The position numbers were made by a program, and so were the translations under genes. Below the pieces are notes generated by a model that worked only from the letters and a program-made list of their open reading frames with translations, ran no database searches and was not told the DNA's origin. Shown here one piece after another: positions 15,755-24,759 of a stretch of 64,000 nucleotides of DNA. The stretch is from Hungatella effluvii (lineage in GTDB: Bacteria > Bacillota > Clostridia > Lachnospirales > Lachnospiraceae): contig NZ_QJKD01000003.1 of the NCBI RefSeq assembly GCF_003201875.1, positions 310,001 to 374,000 on the forward strand. Reading direction: 5' to 3'. How positions within the stretch are numbered: the stretch's first letter is position 1; each line of letters starts with the position of its first letter.

Positions 15755-16279
15755 ATGATTGCAATGCAGTATCAAATAGCGCTGCCGGATCATTACGACA
15801 TGAATCTAATACGCCAGCGCGTGAGACATAACGGGATGAAGACAGATGGTTTTGAAGATTTGCTGTTTAAGGCTTATCTGATACGGGAAAATCAAGGCGG
15901 ATCAGAAGGCGGCAACGAATATTCCCCGCTGTATCTCTGGAAGGACAGTCCCGGAATGATACATTTTATATGGGATGGGTACTACGATAATATTGTGTCC
16001 TCGTTTGGGAGACAGCGCGTAAAACTGGGAATTCCCATTTTTGTGGATCTTGGAAAAGAGTTTTTAACTTCGAGGTTTATGTTGGAAACAGAACAGGTTA
16101 TTCCAGCGTCCCCAAAAATGGTACGGCCGCATTTTTCCGCAGTTGGAAATAGCTGTACCGGGAAGGTGCTGCTCTGTGATCCGGAACAATGGGTGCAGAA
16201 GGAGTATTCTTTTTTCGGCAAAAAACCGGACTCGTCTATAGAGGGAACGTTTTATGAAGTGCTCCATCTGTCGGTGTGA
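15755..16279 (+). CDS. DUF4865 family protein
   Basis: A 174-residue protein of the DUF4865 family, recognised by MIAMQYQIALPDHYDMNLIR and the FEDLLFKAYLIRE and SPLYLWKDSPGM segments. There is no catalytic assignment. It is commonly seen next to a LysR regulator and enzymes of small-molecule metabolism, and here it is divergent from one. AAGGAG precedes the ATG by 6 nt. Confidence 0.82.
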   Translation: MIAMQYQIALPDHYDMNLIRQRVRHNGMKTDGFEDLLFKAYLIRENQGGSEGGNEYSPLYLWKDSPGMIHFIWDGYYDNIVSSFGRQRVKLGIPIFVDLGKEFLTSRFMLETEQVIPASPKMVRPHFSAVGNSCTGKVLLCDPEQWVQKEYSFFGKKPDSSIEGTFYEVLHLSV

Positions 16280-16384
16280 CAGCAATGCTATTATTTTTTT
16301 GCAGTCTGCCGCGGCCATTGACAACTGGAAGTCCGCTGCCTTATACTGTTAGATAATCATTGATTGATCATGGGGGATTTACGA

Positions 16385-16894
16385 TTGGAACGAATACTGA
16401 TTATCGGCGGCAATGGCTGCGGAAAAACCACCTTTTCAAATAAGATGGCGAATAAGTTAAGCCTGCCTTTGATCCATCTGGACGCACTGTATTGGAACGA
16501 TAACTGGAAGCCTGTGTCAGACGAAGAATTTGACCGGCTTTTGATGTCGGAACTGGTTCAACCCAGATGGATTATCGACGGCAATATTTCGCGTACAATC
16601 CCGCTCCGGCTGCAGTACTGTGACGCTGTCATATTCATGGATTTTTCCCGGATCACATGTCTGAGCGGAGTGGTTGGACGATTCGTGAAAAACTATGGTA
16701 AAAGCCGCACGGATATGGGAGGAAACTGCCCGGAAAAACTGAATGCGGAGAAGATACGTTTTATCAAGAGTGTTTGGACTCATCACAAAGAAACCCGCAG
16801 GCGTTTTTATGATATGATGAGCGAAGCGGATGATGTGAGAATCGTCATATTAAAAAACCGGCGGGAAACAGATCAGTTTCTGTCGGAATTATAA
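16385..16894 (+). CDS. P-loop NTPase, topology-modulation (FlaR-like) family
   Basis: A small adenylate-kinase-like P-loop protein of 169 residues. The Walker A GGNGCGKTTFSNKM is at the N-terminus; HLDALYWNDNWKPV and WIIDGNISRTIPLRL are characteristic of the family annotated as DNA-topology-modulation proteins, though a true kinase role is more likely. The TTG at 16385 is preferred as start: it has GGGGGA seven nt upstream and gives the family-typical N-terminus. An ATG at 16370 is the alternative. Confidence 0.82.
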   Translation: MERILIIGGNGCGKTTFSNKMANKLSLPLIHLDALYWNDNWKPVSDEEFDRLLMSELVQPRWIIDGNISRTIPLRLQYCDAVIFMDFSRITCLSGVVGRFVKNYGKSRTDMGGNCPEKLNAEKIRFIKSVWTHHKETRRRFYDMMSEADDVRIVILKNRRETDQFLSEL

Positions 16895-16914
16895 ACGTTT
16901 AGTTATGATAAATT

Positions 16915-16958
16915 AAAACCCCCGTATTTCCGGTTATACATGGAAATACGGGGGTTTT
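16915..16958. terminator. Bidirectional intrinsic terminator
   Basis: AAAACCCCCGTATTTCC pairs with GGAAATACGGGGGTTTT around a 10-nt loop, giving T-runs on both strands. It separates the convergent P-loop and NhaC genes. Confidence 0.9.
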
Positions 16959-16990
16959 GCGGCTTGCGCGGCATAACTGACAGCTTCTTT

Positions 16991-18508
16991 TTATGCCCTT
17001 TTTCCCATCTTATCAGGCAGGCGGTTAAAAACGATCATAACCGCCACCAGCGCGGCAACCGCAAAGAGCAGCGCAGCAGGACTCTTCGTCACTCCCGCGA
17101 TAATATAGGCGGCAAATGCTATGATTCCATTCACCACCGCATACGGCAGCTGCGTCCTGATGTGTTCCACCAGATCACACTCCGCGCCGGTTGAGGAGAG
17201 AATCGTAGTGTCTGAAATAGGGGAACAGTGGTCGCCGAACAGTCCGCCGGATAAGACCGCGCCCACCGCGATGGCAAACGGTATGCCGAACGCCTGCGCC
17301 ATGGGAATCGCCAGCGGCATCATGATCGCAAAGGTTCCCCAGGAGCTTCCTGTGGAGAATGACACAAACGCGCCAAACAGGAAGATGCAGGCTGGTACCA
17401 GAGCCGCGGAAAAGCGCATGGCCTGGAGGAATTCCACGATAAATTCCGCGGTTCCAAGACCGCTGATCATTTTCCCCAGAGACCAGGCCAGAATCAGGGT
17501 GACCGCTACATCCGTCATGCCCTTCATGCCTTCCACATACACCTTGAAGGTATCCTTAAACCGCATAACCTTAAAAATACAGATAAATGCCATCAGCACA
17601 ATTGCACCGAAGAAGTACCCCATAGTCAGGGCAACCCGGAACTCATTGCCGTCCACCTTCTTAAATGGGAACCCGGCCGGGGCCAGCGTGCCGAACAGTG
17701 TCACAAACACCACAAGTATCGGCAGAACCACCATAACCGGTTTTGCGTTCTTCCGGGAATATCCCGTTTCCGCGCTGCCCTTCTCCTCATCCTCATGCAT
17801 GAAGGAAAACGTCTCGTTGGACTTCCCGGCACGGAGTTCCGCCTTCTTCATCTGGGAAAAATCCAGCTTCGTAAAGGCAACCAGCGGAATCATGATAATT
17901 GCCAGAATTGCGTAAATCTGAAATGGAATCGCCTGGACAAACGTCGTATAGTCGGAATCCATTACTCCCAGATTGTCAAACTCGGACTGGATCAGACCCA
18001 TAATATAGACGCCCCATCCGATAAACGGAATCAGAATGGCTACCGGCGAGGAGGTCGAATCCAGAATCCAGGCAAGCTTTTCTCTGGAAATCTTCAGTTT
18101 GTCAAACAGGGGGCGAAACACCGGTCCTACCAGAAGCGGTGTACCCAGATCAGAGAAAAAGATTACGATGCCGCCCGCCCATGCGCAGAGCTGGGCCTTC
18201 AGCTTCGTATTCACGTAGCGGTAGACACTCTGGCTGAATGCCTGGGCGCCTCCCGATTTCTCCATCAGCTTGATGAAGCCGCCGATAAAGACGATCAGTA
18301 CAATCACTCCCGCGTTATAGCTGTCCGTCAGCTGTACGAATAAATAATCTCCAATCATCGATTTCACAGCCAGAAACGGATTCCCGTGGCTGAAAATCAT
18401 CACGCCTGCAAAACCGCCGCAAAAAAGGGACAGGATTACATTCTTGCTCTTAATTGCCAGTATGACCGCGATAATGGGCGGAAGCAGGCTTAAAATACCG
18501 TAATTCAT
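16991..18508 (-). CDS. NhaC-family Na+/H+ antiporter
   Basis: A 505-residue polytopic protein of the NhaC/ArsB-like antiporter family, with about 11-12 membrane helices. Family signatures are IVIFFSDLGTPLLVGPVFRPL, FSTGSSWGTFAIMMPLAIPM and GGLFGDHCSPISDTTILSS (ion-site Asp and Ser residues). Some relatives exchange amino acids or organic acids rather than sodium. AGGAGG precedes the ATG. It is downstream of moeA on the same strand with a 150-bp gap, so co-transcription is uncertain. Confidence 0.88.
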   Translation of the reverse strand: MNYGILSLLPPIIAVILAIKSKNVILSLFCGGFAGVMIFSHGNPFLAVKSMIGDYLFVQLTDSYNAGVIVLIVFIGGFIKLMEKSGGAQAFSQSVYRYVNTKLKAQLCAWAGGIVIFFSDLGTPLLVGPVFRPLFDKLKISREKLAWILDSTSSPVAILIPFIGWGVYIMGLIQSEFDNLGVMDSDYTTFVQAIPFQIYAILAIIMIPLVAFTKLDFSQMKKAELRAGKSNETFSFMHEDEEKGSAETGYSRKNAKPVMVVLPILVVFVTLFGTLAPAGFPFKKVDGNEFRVALTMGYFFGAIVLMAFICIFKVMRFKDTFKVYVEGMKGMTDVAVTLILAWSLGKMISGLGTAEFIVEFLQAMRFSAALVPACIFLFGAFVSFSTGSSWGTFAIMMPLAIPMAQAFGIPFAIAVGAVLSGGLFGDHCSPISDTTILSSTGAECDLVEHIRTQLPYAVVNGIIAFAAYIIAGVTKSPAALLFAVAALVAVMIVFNRLPDKMGKRA

Positions 18509-18658
18509 TACTTTCCTCCTGAGTATCTTACGAAGGCCTAACCCGATTTCTGATGAGCCTTCGATTTATTATTATGCATTCCCATGTATAATTACCAGAT
18601 AATATTATCCGATACGGAGGAATTTTACAAGCATTATCTTGCTGAACAGGTATACTTT

Positions 18659-19909
18659 TTATCTGTCAAGGGAAAGATCGTAGATCGTCACACTCTCTCC
18701 GGCCTCAATCCGCTCCGTTCCGGCCGAAATATCCACAAGACAGTTACAGCCCGCCATGGAACTGAGGATCCCGGAAGCGTGTTTTTTGGCCTCGGGAATC
18801 CAGACCTCCCCGTTCTCGAAACGGCCCCTTAAAAAACGGCGGGATGGGCTGGATTTTAAGAATCCCCGGGACAGGATTGCATTCCTCATCCGGGGGGCAT
18901 AGAAGGAATCCCCCGTCATGGATTCAAACGCAGGCCGGCACAGGAGTTCAAAGTCTGCCAGTGCTCCGAAGGGATTTCCGGAAAGGCTGATGACCGGAGT
19001 TCCGTTTAATACGGAGCCGATGGTGGGCATTCCCGGCTTCATGAGGATTTTCCAGAACAGCCTTCTGGCCCCGGCCATGGCGAGGGCCTGGTGCATGATG
19101 TCCCGCTTTCCGACAGAAACACCGCCTGTCGTTATGACCAGATCCGCTTTTTTGCACGCATCGCCAAGCGCTTCTGCCATCTCAGCCTCGCTGTCCGGAA
19201 CACGGCGGCAGACGGGGACCTCGATCCCCAGCTCTCTTAAACGGACAGCCAGGAAATATAAATTGCTGTCGTATATTTTCCCCGGCTGCAAGGGCTGGCC
19301 CGGCTCCGTCAGTTCATCGCCGGAGGCCAGCACAGCCGCCCGGATCTTCCGGTAAACCGTTACCTCGCAAAGCCCCAGCCCGGCCAGAATTCCCGCTTCC
19401 ACATAGGTCAGGCGTGTGCCCCTCTTAAGGACCGCAGTGCCCGCCTGAATATCTTCACCGCGAAAGCAGTAATTGCCATGCCGCGGACAGCCCTGAAAGA
19501 CCGCCACGCGCATCTCCCCATAATCGGTCTTTTCCTGATAAATACAGCAGTCCGCACCCGCAGAAATCGGAGCGCCCGTCATAATACGGGCGGCCTGGCC
19601 GGGGCCTACGGCGCGCGTGGGCCAGCTGCCGGCGTCGATCTCCTCCACCACCTCTAAGTAAACCGGATTTTCGCTTGATGCCTCCGTGATATCACAGCTC
19701 CGGCAGGCGTAGCCATCTACCGGTGAACGGTCAAAGGGCGGCTGATCCCCCTTTGCATACACATCATCTGCCAGAATCCTCCCTGTACAGTCGAGCACAG
19801 AACACCGTTCGGTCTCCGCTATGATACTGCAGTGATCCAAAAGCAGCCGGACTGCCCGTTCCAATGTCACCCGCTCTTCTCCTTCGCTTCCCGTTTTCCT
19901 GGTATCCAT
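18659..19909 (-). CDS. moeA: Molybdopterin molybdotransferase MoeA
   Basis: A 416-residue MoeA, which inserts molybdate into adenylylated molybdopterin. Visible motifs: DQPPFDRSPVDGYA (domain III), GDELTEPGQ, VITTGGVSVGKRDIM (molybdopterin-binding MoCF domain), KPGMPTIG and SLSGNPFGAL. The internal ATG at 19909 is preferred over 19927, which has no ribosome-binding site. It sits after the molybdoenzyme operon and a TDT transporter gene, so it directly supports cofactor supply for the enzyme encoded upstream. Confidence 0.93.
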   Translation of the reverse strand: MDTRKTGSEGEERVTLERAVRLLLDHCSIIAETERCSVLDCTGRILADDVYAKGDQPPFDRSPVDGYACRSCDITEASSENPVYLEVVEEIDAGSWPTRAVGPGQAARIMTGAPISAGADCCIYQEKTDYGEMRVAVFQGCPRHGNYCFRGEDIQAGTAVLKRGTRLTYVEAGILAGLGLCEVTVYRKIRAAVLASGDELTEPGQPLQPGKIYDSNLYFLAVRLRELGIEVPVCRRVPDSEAEMAEALGDACKKADLVITTGGVSVGKRDIMHQALAMAGARRLFWKILMKPGMPTIGSVLNGTPVISLSGNPFGALADFELLCRPAFESMTGDSFYAPRMRNAILSRGFLKSSPSRRFLRGRFENGEVWIPEAKKHASGILSSMAGCNCLVDISAGTERIEAGESVTIYDLSLDR

Positions 19910-19995
19910 CTCTTCCCATCCTGTCATTCGATTTCTTTTTGTTTTCCCTTAGTTCTGACGAAAGAGGTGCGCCGGGAAGCGCGCCTCAAAACCTG

Positions 19996-20934
19996 TTACG
20001 CCTGCTTCTTTGCAGGGGAACAGAGCAATTTCATGAATCCGAAAAGCACCATCCCGATGATGGCCGTCGTTAAGTAAATCTGTACTCCGGCGATCTGTTT
20101 TACCACATAGCCCAGAGTCTCCTGGCCCGCTCCCGTGAAGAACGCGGCCGCCTTATTGGAAGCTACGATACCGATTGCCATAGGGAACGTGAGTCCCGCA
20201 AATCCCGGCGCAAACGGCACGGCAAAGAAGGACGGAAGCTTCACGATAATGAACACCAGGGATAAAAATACGCAGAGGAAAAGGATGCTCACCAGGACCA
20301 TACTCGGCTCCGCAGCCAGATTCAAATAGCTGGCAAGGCAGAGGCTGCAGGGGGCCAGCACGATGGCCTGGGTATGCCAGACGGCCGGTTTCACTTCCTT
20401 CGCCGCCAGTCTCCAGATCATAAACGGGATAGTTACCGTATAGATACAGAGTCCCCAGATTAATACCGCTTTCGCCATAACCGGCGGAAGCATGGCGGCT
20501 CCGACCACCGTGGAAACCATGATTCCGTTAAAGGTGACAAACCAGCTGGGAACAAAGGTATCCAGCTTCACGCCATGGAAGACATTGTTGAACAGGAACA
20601 CGGCGATGTGAACCGCGTGGATACAGACAGCGGCGATTAAGACCACTCTGGCCGCACCCGGAAACCAGTCCTTATAGTAGCTGCACAGAATCATGGTAAC
20701 CATGGTGATACCTGCATAGAGACTGGCCGGGACCGTATTTTTATACTCTCCTTTTACTATAGAAGGATAAAGGACAATCTTTGCAATGTAAAACAGAAGC
20801 ACAACGGTGGAGGCCCACATGGTCACGTGGCGGATCCAGTCGTATCCGAGTCCCTGATAGATGTTGCTTAAGGTGGCGGCGCCGAGCATGGTGGCTACAA
20901 CCGGAATCGGCATATTTTTCAAACGTTCTTTCAT
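19996..20934 (-). CDS. TDT/SLAC1-TehA family transporter or anion channel
   Basis: A 312-residue membrane protein with ten predicted helices, like TehA and the plant SLAC1 channels. The N-terminus MPIPVVATMLGAATLSNIYQ and later FAPGFAGLTFPMAIG match the family. Prokaryotic members are annotated as tellurite-resistance or C4-dicarboxylate transporters; plant relatives conduct nitrate and chloride. It starts 3 nt after the FAD oxidoreductase stop, inside the molybdoenzyme operon. No NarK or NrtABC gene is visible, so nitrate or nitrite passage is a reasonable hypothesis, not shown. Confidence 0.85.
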   Translation of the reverse strand: MKERLKNMPIPVVATMLGAATLSNIYQGLGYDWIRHVTMWASTVVLLFYIAKIVLYPSIVKGEYKNTVPASLYAGITMVTMILCSYYKDWFPGAARVVLIAAVCIHAVHIAVFLFNNVFHGVKLDTFVPSWFVTFNGIMVSTVVGAAMLPPVMAKAVLIWGLCIYTVTIPFMIWRLAAKEVKPAVWHTQAIVLAPCSLCLASYLNLAAEPSMVLVSILFLCVFLSLVFIIVKLPSFFAVPFAPGFAGLTFPMAIGIVASNKAAAFFTGAGQETLGYVVKQIAGVQIYLTTAIIGMVLFGFMKLLCSPAKKQA

Positions 20935-20937
20935 AGA

Positions 20938-22170
20938 TTACGTCTCCTCATAATAGAATTCAAAGTTTTCCTTTGTATGGAAGAAATCGGAATAGTCAAT
21001 CTCAAACAGCGGTTTCTTTACCCGTGACACATCGATTCTTTTGGCAATCAGCTGGGTCAGTACGCCGCCGTAGGACAAGTCTCCCTGAAGAATTGCGCCG
21101 TATATTTTCCCATTTTTATGAATGATTTTCCGGTACTGCTCTCCGTTGTCTTCCATGACTACGGTATACGTCTCATCCGGTATCTCCGAAACTCCCAGGG
21201 ACATGGTGGGAATTCCCAGGAAATTCATCGTGGCTTTGCTTGCAAAGAAGTCATCCATGGAGGTCTGAACGCCTGCCATGTTATCCGCTGCGGTCATGCC
21301 CTGCTTCACTGCAGCCGGCCAGATGGGGGAACGCCCCGTCACGTCGCCCGCGCCGTAAATGTCCGGTACGCTGGTCTGACCGTGATGGTCGATCACCAGT
21401 CCGAACCGGTCCATTTCCACTCCGGTATCCTTTAGAAATTCGACGTTGGGACGCACGCCGGCGGTGACCACAACCATGTCACAGGGGATTTCCGTCCCAC
21501 TGGTCAGCAGCAGGGAAGTGACTTCTCCGCCGTCTCCCATGCGCACTTCCTTTACGCCCCGGCCCAGATAAAACTGGATGCCTTCTTTCTCCATGGCCTC
21601 CTCGTACGTTTTCGCACTGCGGCGGTCCAGCTGCTTCGCCAGTATATGGTCCTCCATCTCTACCAGCGTCACCCGTCTGCCGCTATGGAGAAATCCCACC
21701 GCTGCGTCGATACCTGCCAGGCCGCCGCCCATGACAACGATGTGCTCCGCCTTCGCCGCCTCGTCCCGAATCTGCTCCACCTCGTCTAAATTATGAAATC
21801 CAAAGACGCCCTTTGCCTCTCTCAAGCCTTCTACAGGCGGAAAGAAGGTATGGGAACCGGTCGCAATTAAAAGACTGTCGTAGGAAAGCTCCGTTCCGTC
21901 GGACAGAACCACCTTTTTTTCTGCTTCCCGAAGCGCAGAACAGACAACGCCCTTTCTCCATTCCACCCGGTACTTTGTCTCAAAATCGGACTCTGCGAAG
22001 CAAAGCTCCTCCTTCGTCCTGATTCCTCCCAAATAATGGTGAAGAATGCATCTGGAGTAAACGGCATCATCCTTTGACACCAGCACGATCTCCGCCTCCG
22101 GACAGTGTTTTCTAAGCTGCCGCACGCCGTTGACTCCGGCTGCGGAAGCGCCTAATACCACGTATCTCAT
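20938..22170 (-). CDS. FAD-dependent pyridine-nucleotide oxidoreductase (NarC-like)
   Basis: A 410-residue flavoprotein of the NADH-oxidase/rubredoxin-reductase group. An N-terminal FAD fold (VVLGASAAGVNGVRQLRKHCP), an NAD(P)H fold (VVMGGGLAGIDAAVGFL) and the second FAD motif (VPDIYGAGDVTG) are all present. The ATG at 22170 overlaps the upstream stop as ATGA and has GGAGGTG before it, so the longer frame from 22269 is rejected. In Clostridium perfringens an NADH-oxidase-like gene accompanies the nitrate reductase; the likely job is passing electrons from NAD(P)H through the 4Fe-4S partner to the molybdoenzyme. Confidence 0.88.
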   Translation of the reverse strand: MRYVVLGASAAGVNGVRQLRKHCPEAEIVLVSKDDAVYSRCILHHYLGGIRTKEELCFAESDFETKYRVEWRKGVVCSALREAEKKVVLSDGTELSYDSLLIATGSHTFFPPVEGLREAKGVFGFHNLDEVEQIRDEAAKAEHIVVMGGGLAGIDAAVGFLHSGRRVTLVEMEDHILAKQLDRRSAKTYEEAMEKEGIQFYLGRGVKEVRMGDGGEVTSLLLTSGTEIPCDMVVVTAGVRPNVEFLKDTGVEMDRFGLVIDHHGQTSVPDIYGAGDVTGRSPIWPAAVKQGMTAADNMAGVQTSMDDFFASKATMNFLGIPTMSLGVSEIPDETYTVVMEDNGEQYRKIIHKNGKIYGAILQGDLSYGGVLTQLIAKRIDVSRVKKPLFEIDYSDFFHTKENFEFYYEET

Positions 22171-22589
22171 CCCTTCACCTCCTCCAGAGTAATCGCTCCC
22201 ATGGGACAGATTTCCACGCACATCGGCGCGGGGGAACCAGCCTGGGTACGGTGGACACACATGTTGCATTTCATGATTTCCTTATGTTCGACCCGGTCGC
22301 TCTTCAGCACGCCGTAGGGACAGGCCATGATGCACATGTAACAGCTGGCGCATTTTTCCTTATCGTATTCCACAAACCCGGTATCGGGATTCTTGTGCAT
22401 GGCTCCCGTCATACAGGTGTATACACATTCCGGCTTTTCGCAGTGGCGGCAGAAAATGGGTGCGCATTTTGACTCGCTGTCGATCACCACCCGGTTTCTG
22501 GCGTCGCAGCTCTCATGGCTGACGACACAGGCTGTCACACACGTCAGACAGCCGATGCAGCGGCTTCTGTCAATTTTTATCCGGTACAT
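22167..22589 (-). CDS. 4Fe-4S ferredoxin-type electron-transfer subunit (NarB-like)
   Basis: A 140-residue polyferredoxin of the DMSO-reductase/HycB family with four clusters' worth of cysteines: CIGCLTCVTAC, CRHCEKPECVYTC, CASCYMCIMACP and CNMC...CVEICP. It has no signal peptide, so it acts in the cytoplasm. The ATG at 22589 has AGGAGG 7 nt upstream and overlaps the molybdoenzyme gene end by 20 nt, evidence for translational coupling. It probably relays electrons between the flavoprotein and the molybdenum subunit. Confidence 0.92.
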   Translation of the reverse strand: MYRIKIDRSRCIGCLTCVTACVVSHESCDARNRVVIDSESKCAPIFCRHCEKPECVYTCMTGAMHKNPDTGFVEYDKEKCASCYMCIMACPYGVLKSDRVEHKEIMKCNMCVHRTQAGSPAPMCVEICPMGAITLEEVKG

Positions 22590-24675
22590 CCGCGTTACCT
22601 CCTTCCATTTTCTCAAACCAGACTGGCGTCGCCTTGTAGGATGGCTCCTTCGAATACGTGTCGTAGACGGAAGGCGTCAGCTTATTGCACTCAATATAGT
22701 GGATCGGGGCGTACAGCTCTTTTTCCCGCACCTGATCCGAGATCCGCACCTGAAAACCGGCCTTTTCTCCGTTGACGGAGTGGACCAGGATGCGGTCATT
22801 TTCCTCCAGACCATACGCAGCAGCCGTCCCGGGATTCATAAAGAGATACGCTTCCCTGGCCGATACGTCGCCGATGAACTGAACCTCACTGGTTCTCGAT
22901 TGGGTATGCCACTGGCCGACCGAGCCTCTTCCGGTGTTGAACAGGTACGGATACTCCTCCGTGAGCGGCAGAGGATTTTCCATGGGCGCCTCAAACTTGA
23001 ACTGGGCTTTCCTGCTGGGAGTGAAGAAATTGCCGTCCTCATACAGGCGTCGTTCATCGTCCTCCAGCGTCTCTCCCTCCCGAAATGGCCACTGGACTCC
23101 GTTGGAATTCTCCAGCATCTCCCATGTGACGCCGGTGATGTCGCCCGGCATTCCTTTGGAACACTTCTTCATCAGTTCGAAACAGTCCTTCGGCGTCTCC
23201 CAGCCCTTCAGCAGACCGCCCATTCCCAGCGCCTTACCCACGCCTAATATGGCTTCGTAGTCCGTGATCTCATTCTCCTTCTTCGCAAGGCAGGGGCGCA
23301 TGGCGGAAAGGCGGCGCTCCAGATTGATATAGGTGCCTTCCTTCTTGATTCCCGGAACTACAGGGAAGAAGACCGTGCACTCCTCGGCGCTCTCGATGGT
23401 GTCGTAGATATCCTGAACCACAAACAGCTCCAGCTTCTTCACCGCGCTTGCAAATGTCTCGTTGTTGGTCCAGCTGTGGCGCGGATTGGTGCAGAGAATC
23501 CACAGCCCCTTGATCCGTCCTTCATTGATGCCTTCGATGATCTGGTTATAGGTCGCCGTCGGCTTCTCAGCCAGCACACTCTCGTCCACGCCAAGCGCTT
23601 CCGCCACCTTAGCCCGTCTGGCCGGATTCGTGAAATCACCGCCGGCGTAGAGAACCGCCGTATTGCTGTAGGACCTGGAGCCCATGGCGTTGCACTGGCC
23701 CGTGATGGAATTGGCCCCGGTTCCCGGACGGCCGATATTGCCTGTCATCAGCGCCAGATTGATGATGGCCTGCGCGGTGCGGACCGCCTCATAGCCCTGG
23801 TTCACGCCCATGGTCCACCAGAAGGAGACCCGCTTTCCTTCGTGAATCAGCTGCGCCAGCTTAAGAATCTGCTCCGGGGAAAGTCCTGAGTTCTCCTGAG
23901 CCTGGTCCGGGGTAAATGGTTTCACAAATTCTTTGAATTCCCCGTAGCCTTCCGTGTGTGCCTCGATGTAGTTCTGATCGATCCAGCCTTTTTCGATGAG
24001 AACGTTGGCCAGCGTATAGAGAAGATATAAGTCTCCCCTGCATTTTACCGGGTACCAGTAATCCGCGTTCATGGCTGTCTCCGATCTTCTCGGGTCGATG
24101 ACAATCACCTTTTTATCGGGATTCTGGCGCACCCGTTTCCAGAGGATGGGATGGGCAACGACCGGATTGGCCCCGATGAAGATAATCGTATCGGAAAGCT
24201 CCAGATCCTTAAGTGTGTATCCCGGGGCATCGAAGCCGTAGCTCTGCTTGTGGGCCACGACCGCGGTCGCCATGCAGAGACGGGTATTGCCGTCCACATT
24301 GGTCTTTAAGTAATTTCTCATGACGTGGCCGAAAATGGCAAATTCCTCCATGGTCAGCTGTCCGGTACTGATGCCCGCCACGCTTTCCCGGCCGTATTTT
24401 GCCTGAAGTTCCTGTAGCTGATCCGCCACATACTGAAATCCCTCGTCCCAGGAAACTTCCTTCATGGAACCGTCCGCCTGCCGAATCTTTGGAAGCGGCG
24501 AGGTCTTCACCACAGTCTGCTGTTTATCCAGGGACAGTCCCTTGATGCAGCAGAAGCCGTCGTTGACCGGGTACCCCTTTGTCGGAAGCACCCTGACGAT
24601 CTTTTCGTCCTCCACGTAAAAATCCAGGTTGCAGTCCAGGGCACAGTAGTTGCAGGTTGATTGTACTTTTTTCAT
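22570..24675 (-). CDS. Molybdopterin oxidoreductase, cytoplasmic nitrate-reductase-like
   Basis: A 701-residue molybdenum enzyme with no Tat signal. The N-terminal 4Fe-4S site is C8, C11, C15 and C42 or C43 (TCNYCALDCNLDF). The putative Mo-ligand Cys134 lies in NTRLCMATAVVAHKQSYG, the pattern of cytoplasmic (assimilatory) nitrate reductases; formate dehydrogenases have Sec or Cys in a different context. C-terminal molybdopterin-dinucleotide domain: YLFNTGRGSVGQWHTQSRT. Neighbouring NarB/NarC-like subunits and moeA/mobAB match the Clostridium perfringens nitrate-reduction cluster. Nitrate as substrate is inferred. Confidence 0.87.
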   Translation of the reverse strand: MKKVQSTCNYCALDCNLDFYVEDEKIVRVLPTKGYPVNDGFCCIKGLSLDKQQTVVKTSPLPKIRQADGSMKEVSWDEGFQYVADQLQELQAKYGRESVAGISTGQLTMEEFAIFGHVMRNYLKTNVDGNTRLCMATAVVAHKQSYGFDAPGYTLKDLELSDTIIFIGANPVVAHPILWKRVRQNPDKKVIVIDPRRSETAMNADYWYPVKCRGDLYLLYTLANVLIEKGWIDQNYIEAHTEGYGEFKEFVKPFTPDQAQENSGLSPEQILKLAQLIHEGKRVSFWWTMGVNQGYEAVRTAQAIINLALMTGNIGRPGTGANSITGQCNAMGSRSYSNTAVLYAGGDFTNPARRAKVAEALGVDESVLAEKPTATYNQIIEGINEGRIKGLWILCTNPRHSWTNNETFASAVKKLELFVVQDIYDTIESAEECTVFFPVVPGIKKEGTYINLERRLSAMRPCLAKKENEITDYEAILGVGKALGMGGLLKGWETPKDCFELMKKCSKGMPGDITGVTWEMLENSNGVQWPFREGETLEDDERRLYEDGNFFTPSRKAQFKFEAPMENPLPLTEEYPYLFNTGRGSVGQWHTQSRTSEVQFIGDVSAREAYLFMNPGTAAAYGLEENDRILVHSVNGEKAGFQVRISDQVREKELYAPIHYIECNKLTPSVYDTYSKEPSYKATPVWFEKMEGGNADVPDKN

Positions 24676-24702
24676 GCGTTCCTTCCTTCCCGTACTCTTT
24701 TC

Positions 24703-24716
24703 GTTAATATTTTAAC
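24703..24716 (-). promoter_or_regulatory. Rex-like operator over the molybdoenzyme promoter
   Basis: GTTAA-N4-TTAAC, the core of the Rex (NADH-sensing repressor) box, lies directly after an extended -10 TGC-TATAGT at 24715-24720 on the minus strand and overlaps the expected transcription start. That position suits a repressor better than the Crp/Fnr activator encoded just upstream, whose usual half-sites (TTGAT or TGTGA) differ. Confidence 0.5.
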
Positions 24717-24739
24717 TATAGCAGAAATGTACAAAAAAC

Positions 24740-24759
24740 GCCGTGATTTTCATCACGGC
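24740..24759 (-). terminator. Intrinsic terminator between regulator and molybdoenzyme genes
   Basis: GCCGTGAT and ATCACGGC form an 8-bp stem with a GAAA tetraloop followed by TTTTTT on the minus strand. It overlaps the end of the Crp/Fnr gene and uncouples it from the operon downstream. Confidence 0.85.

Noticed and set aside
17121-17915. 264-residue plus-strand frame opposite NhaC
   Set aside because: Shadow frame; the minus-strand antiporter has full family motifs and a good ribosome-binding site.
22393-23247. 284-residue plus-strand frame opposite the molybdoenzyme
   Set aside because: Antisense shadow spanning two overlapping minus-strand genes; no homology recognised.
24703-24716. Fnr or Crp box
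   Set aside because: Half-sites are GTTAA/TTAAC, not TTGAT/ATCAA or TGTGA/TCACA, and the site overlaps the start region rather than lying near -41.
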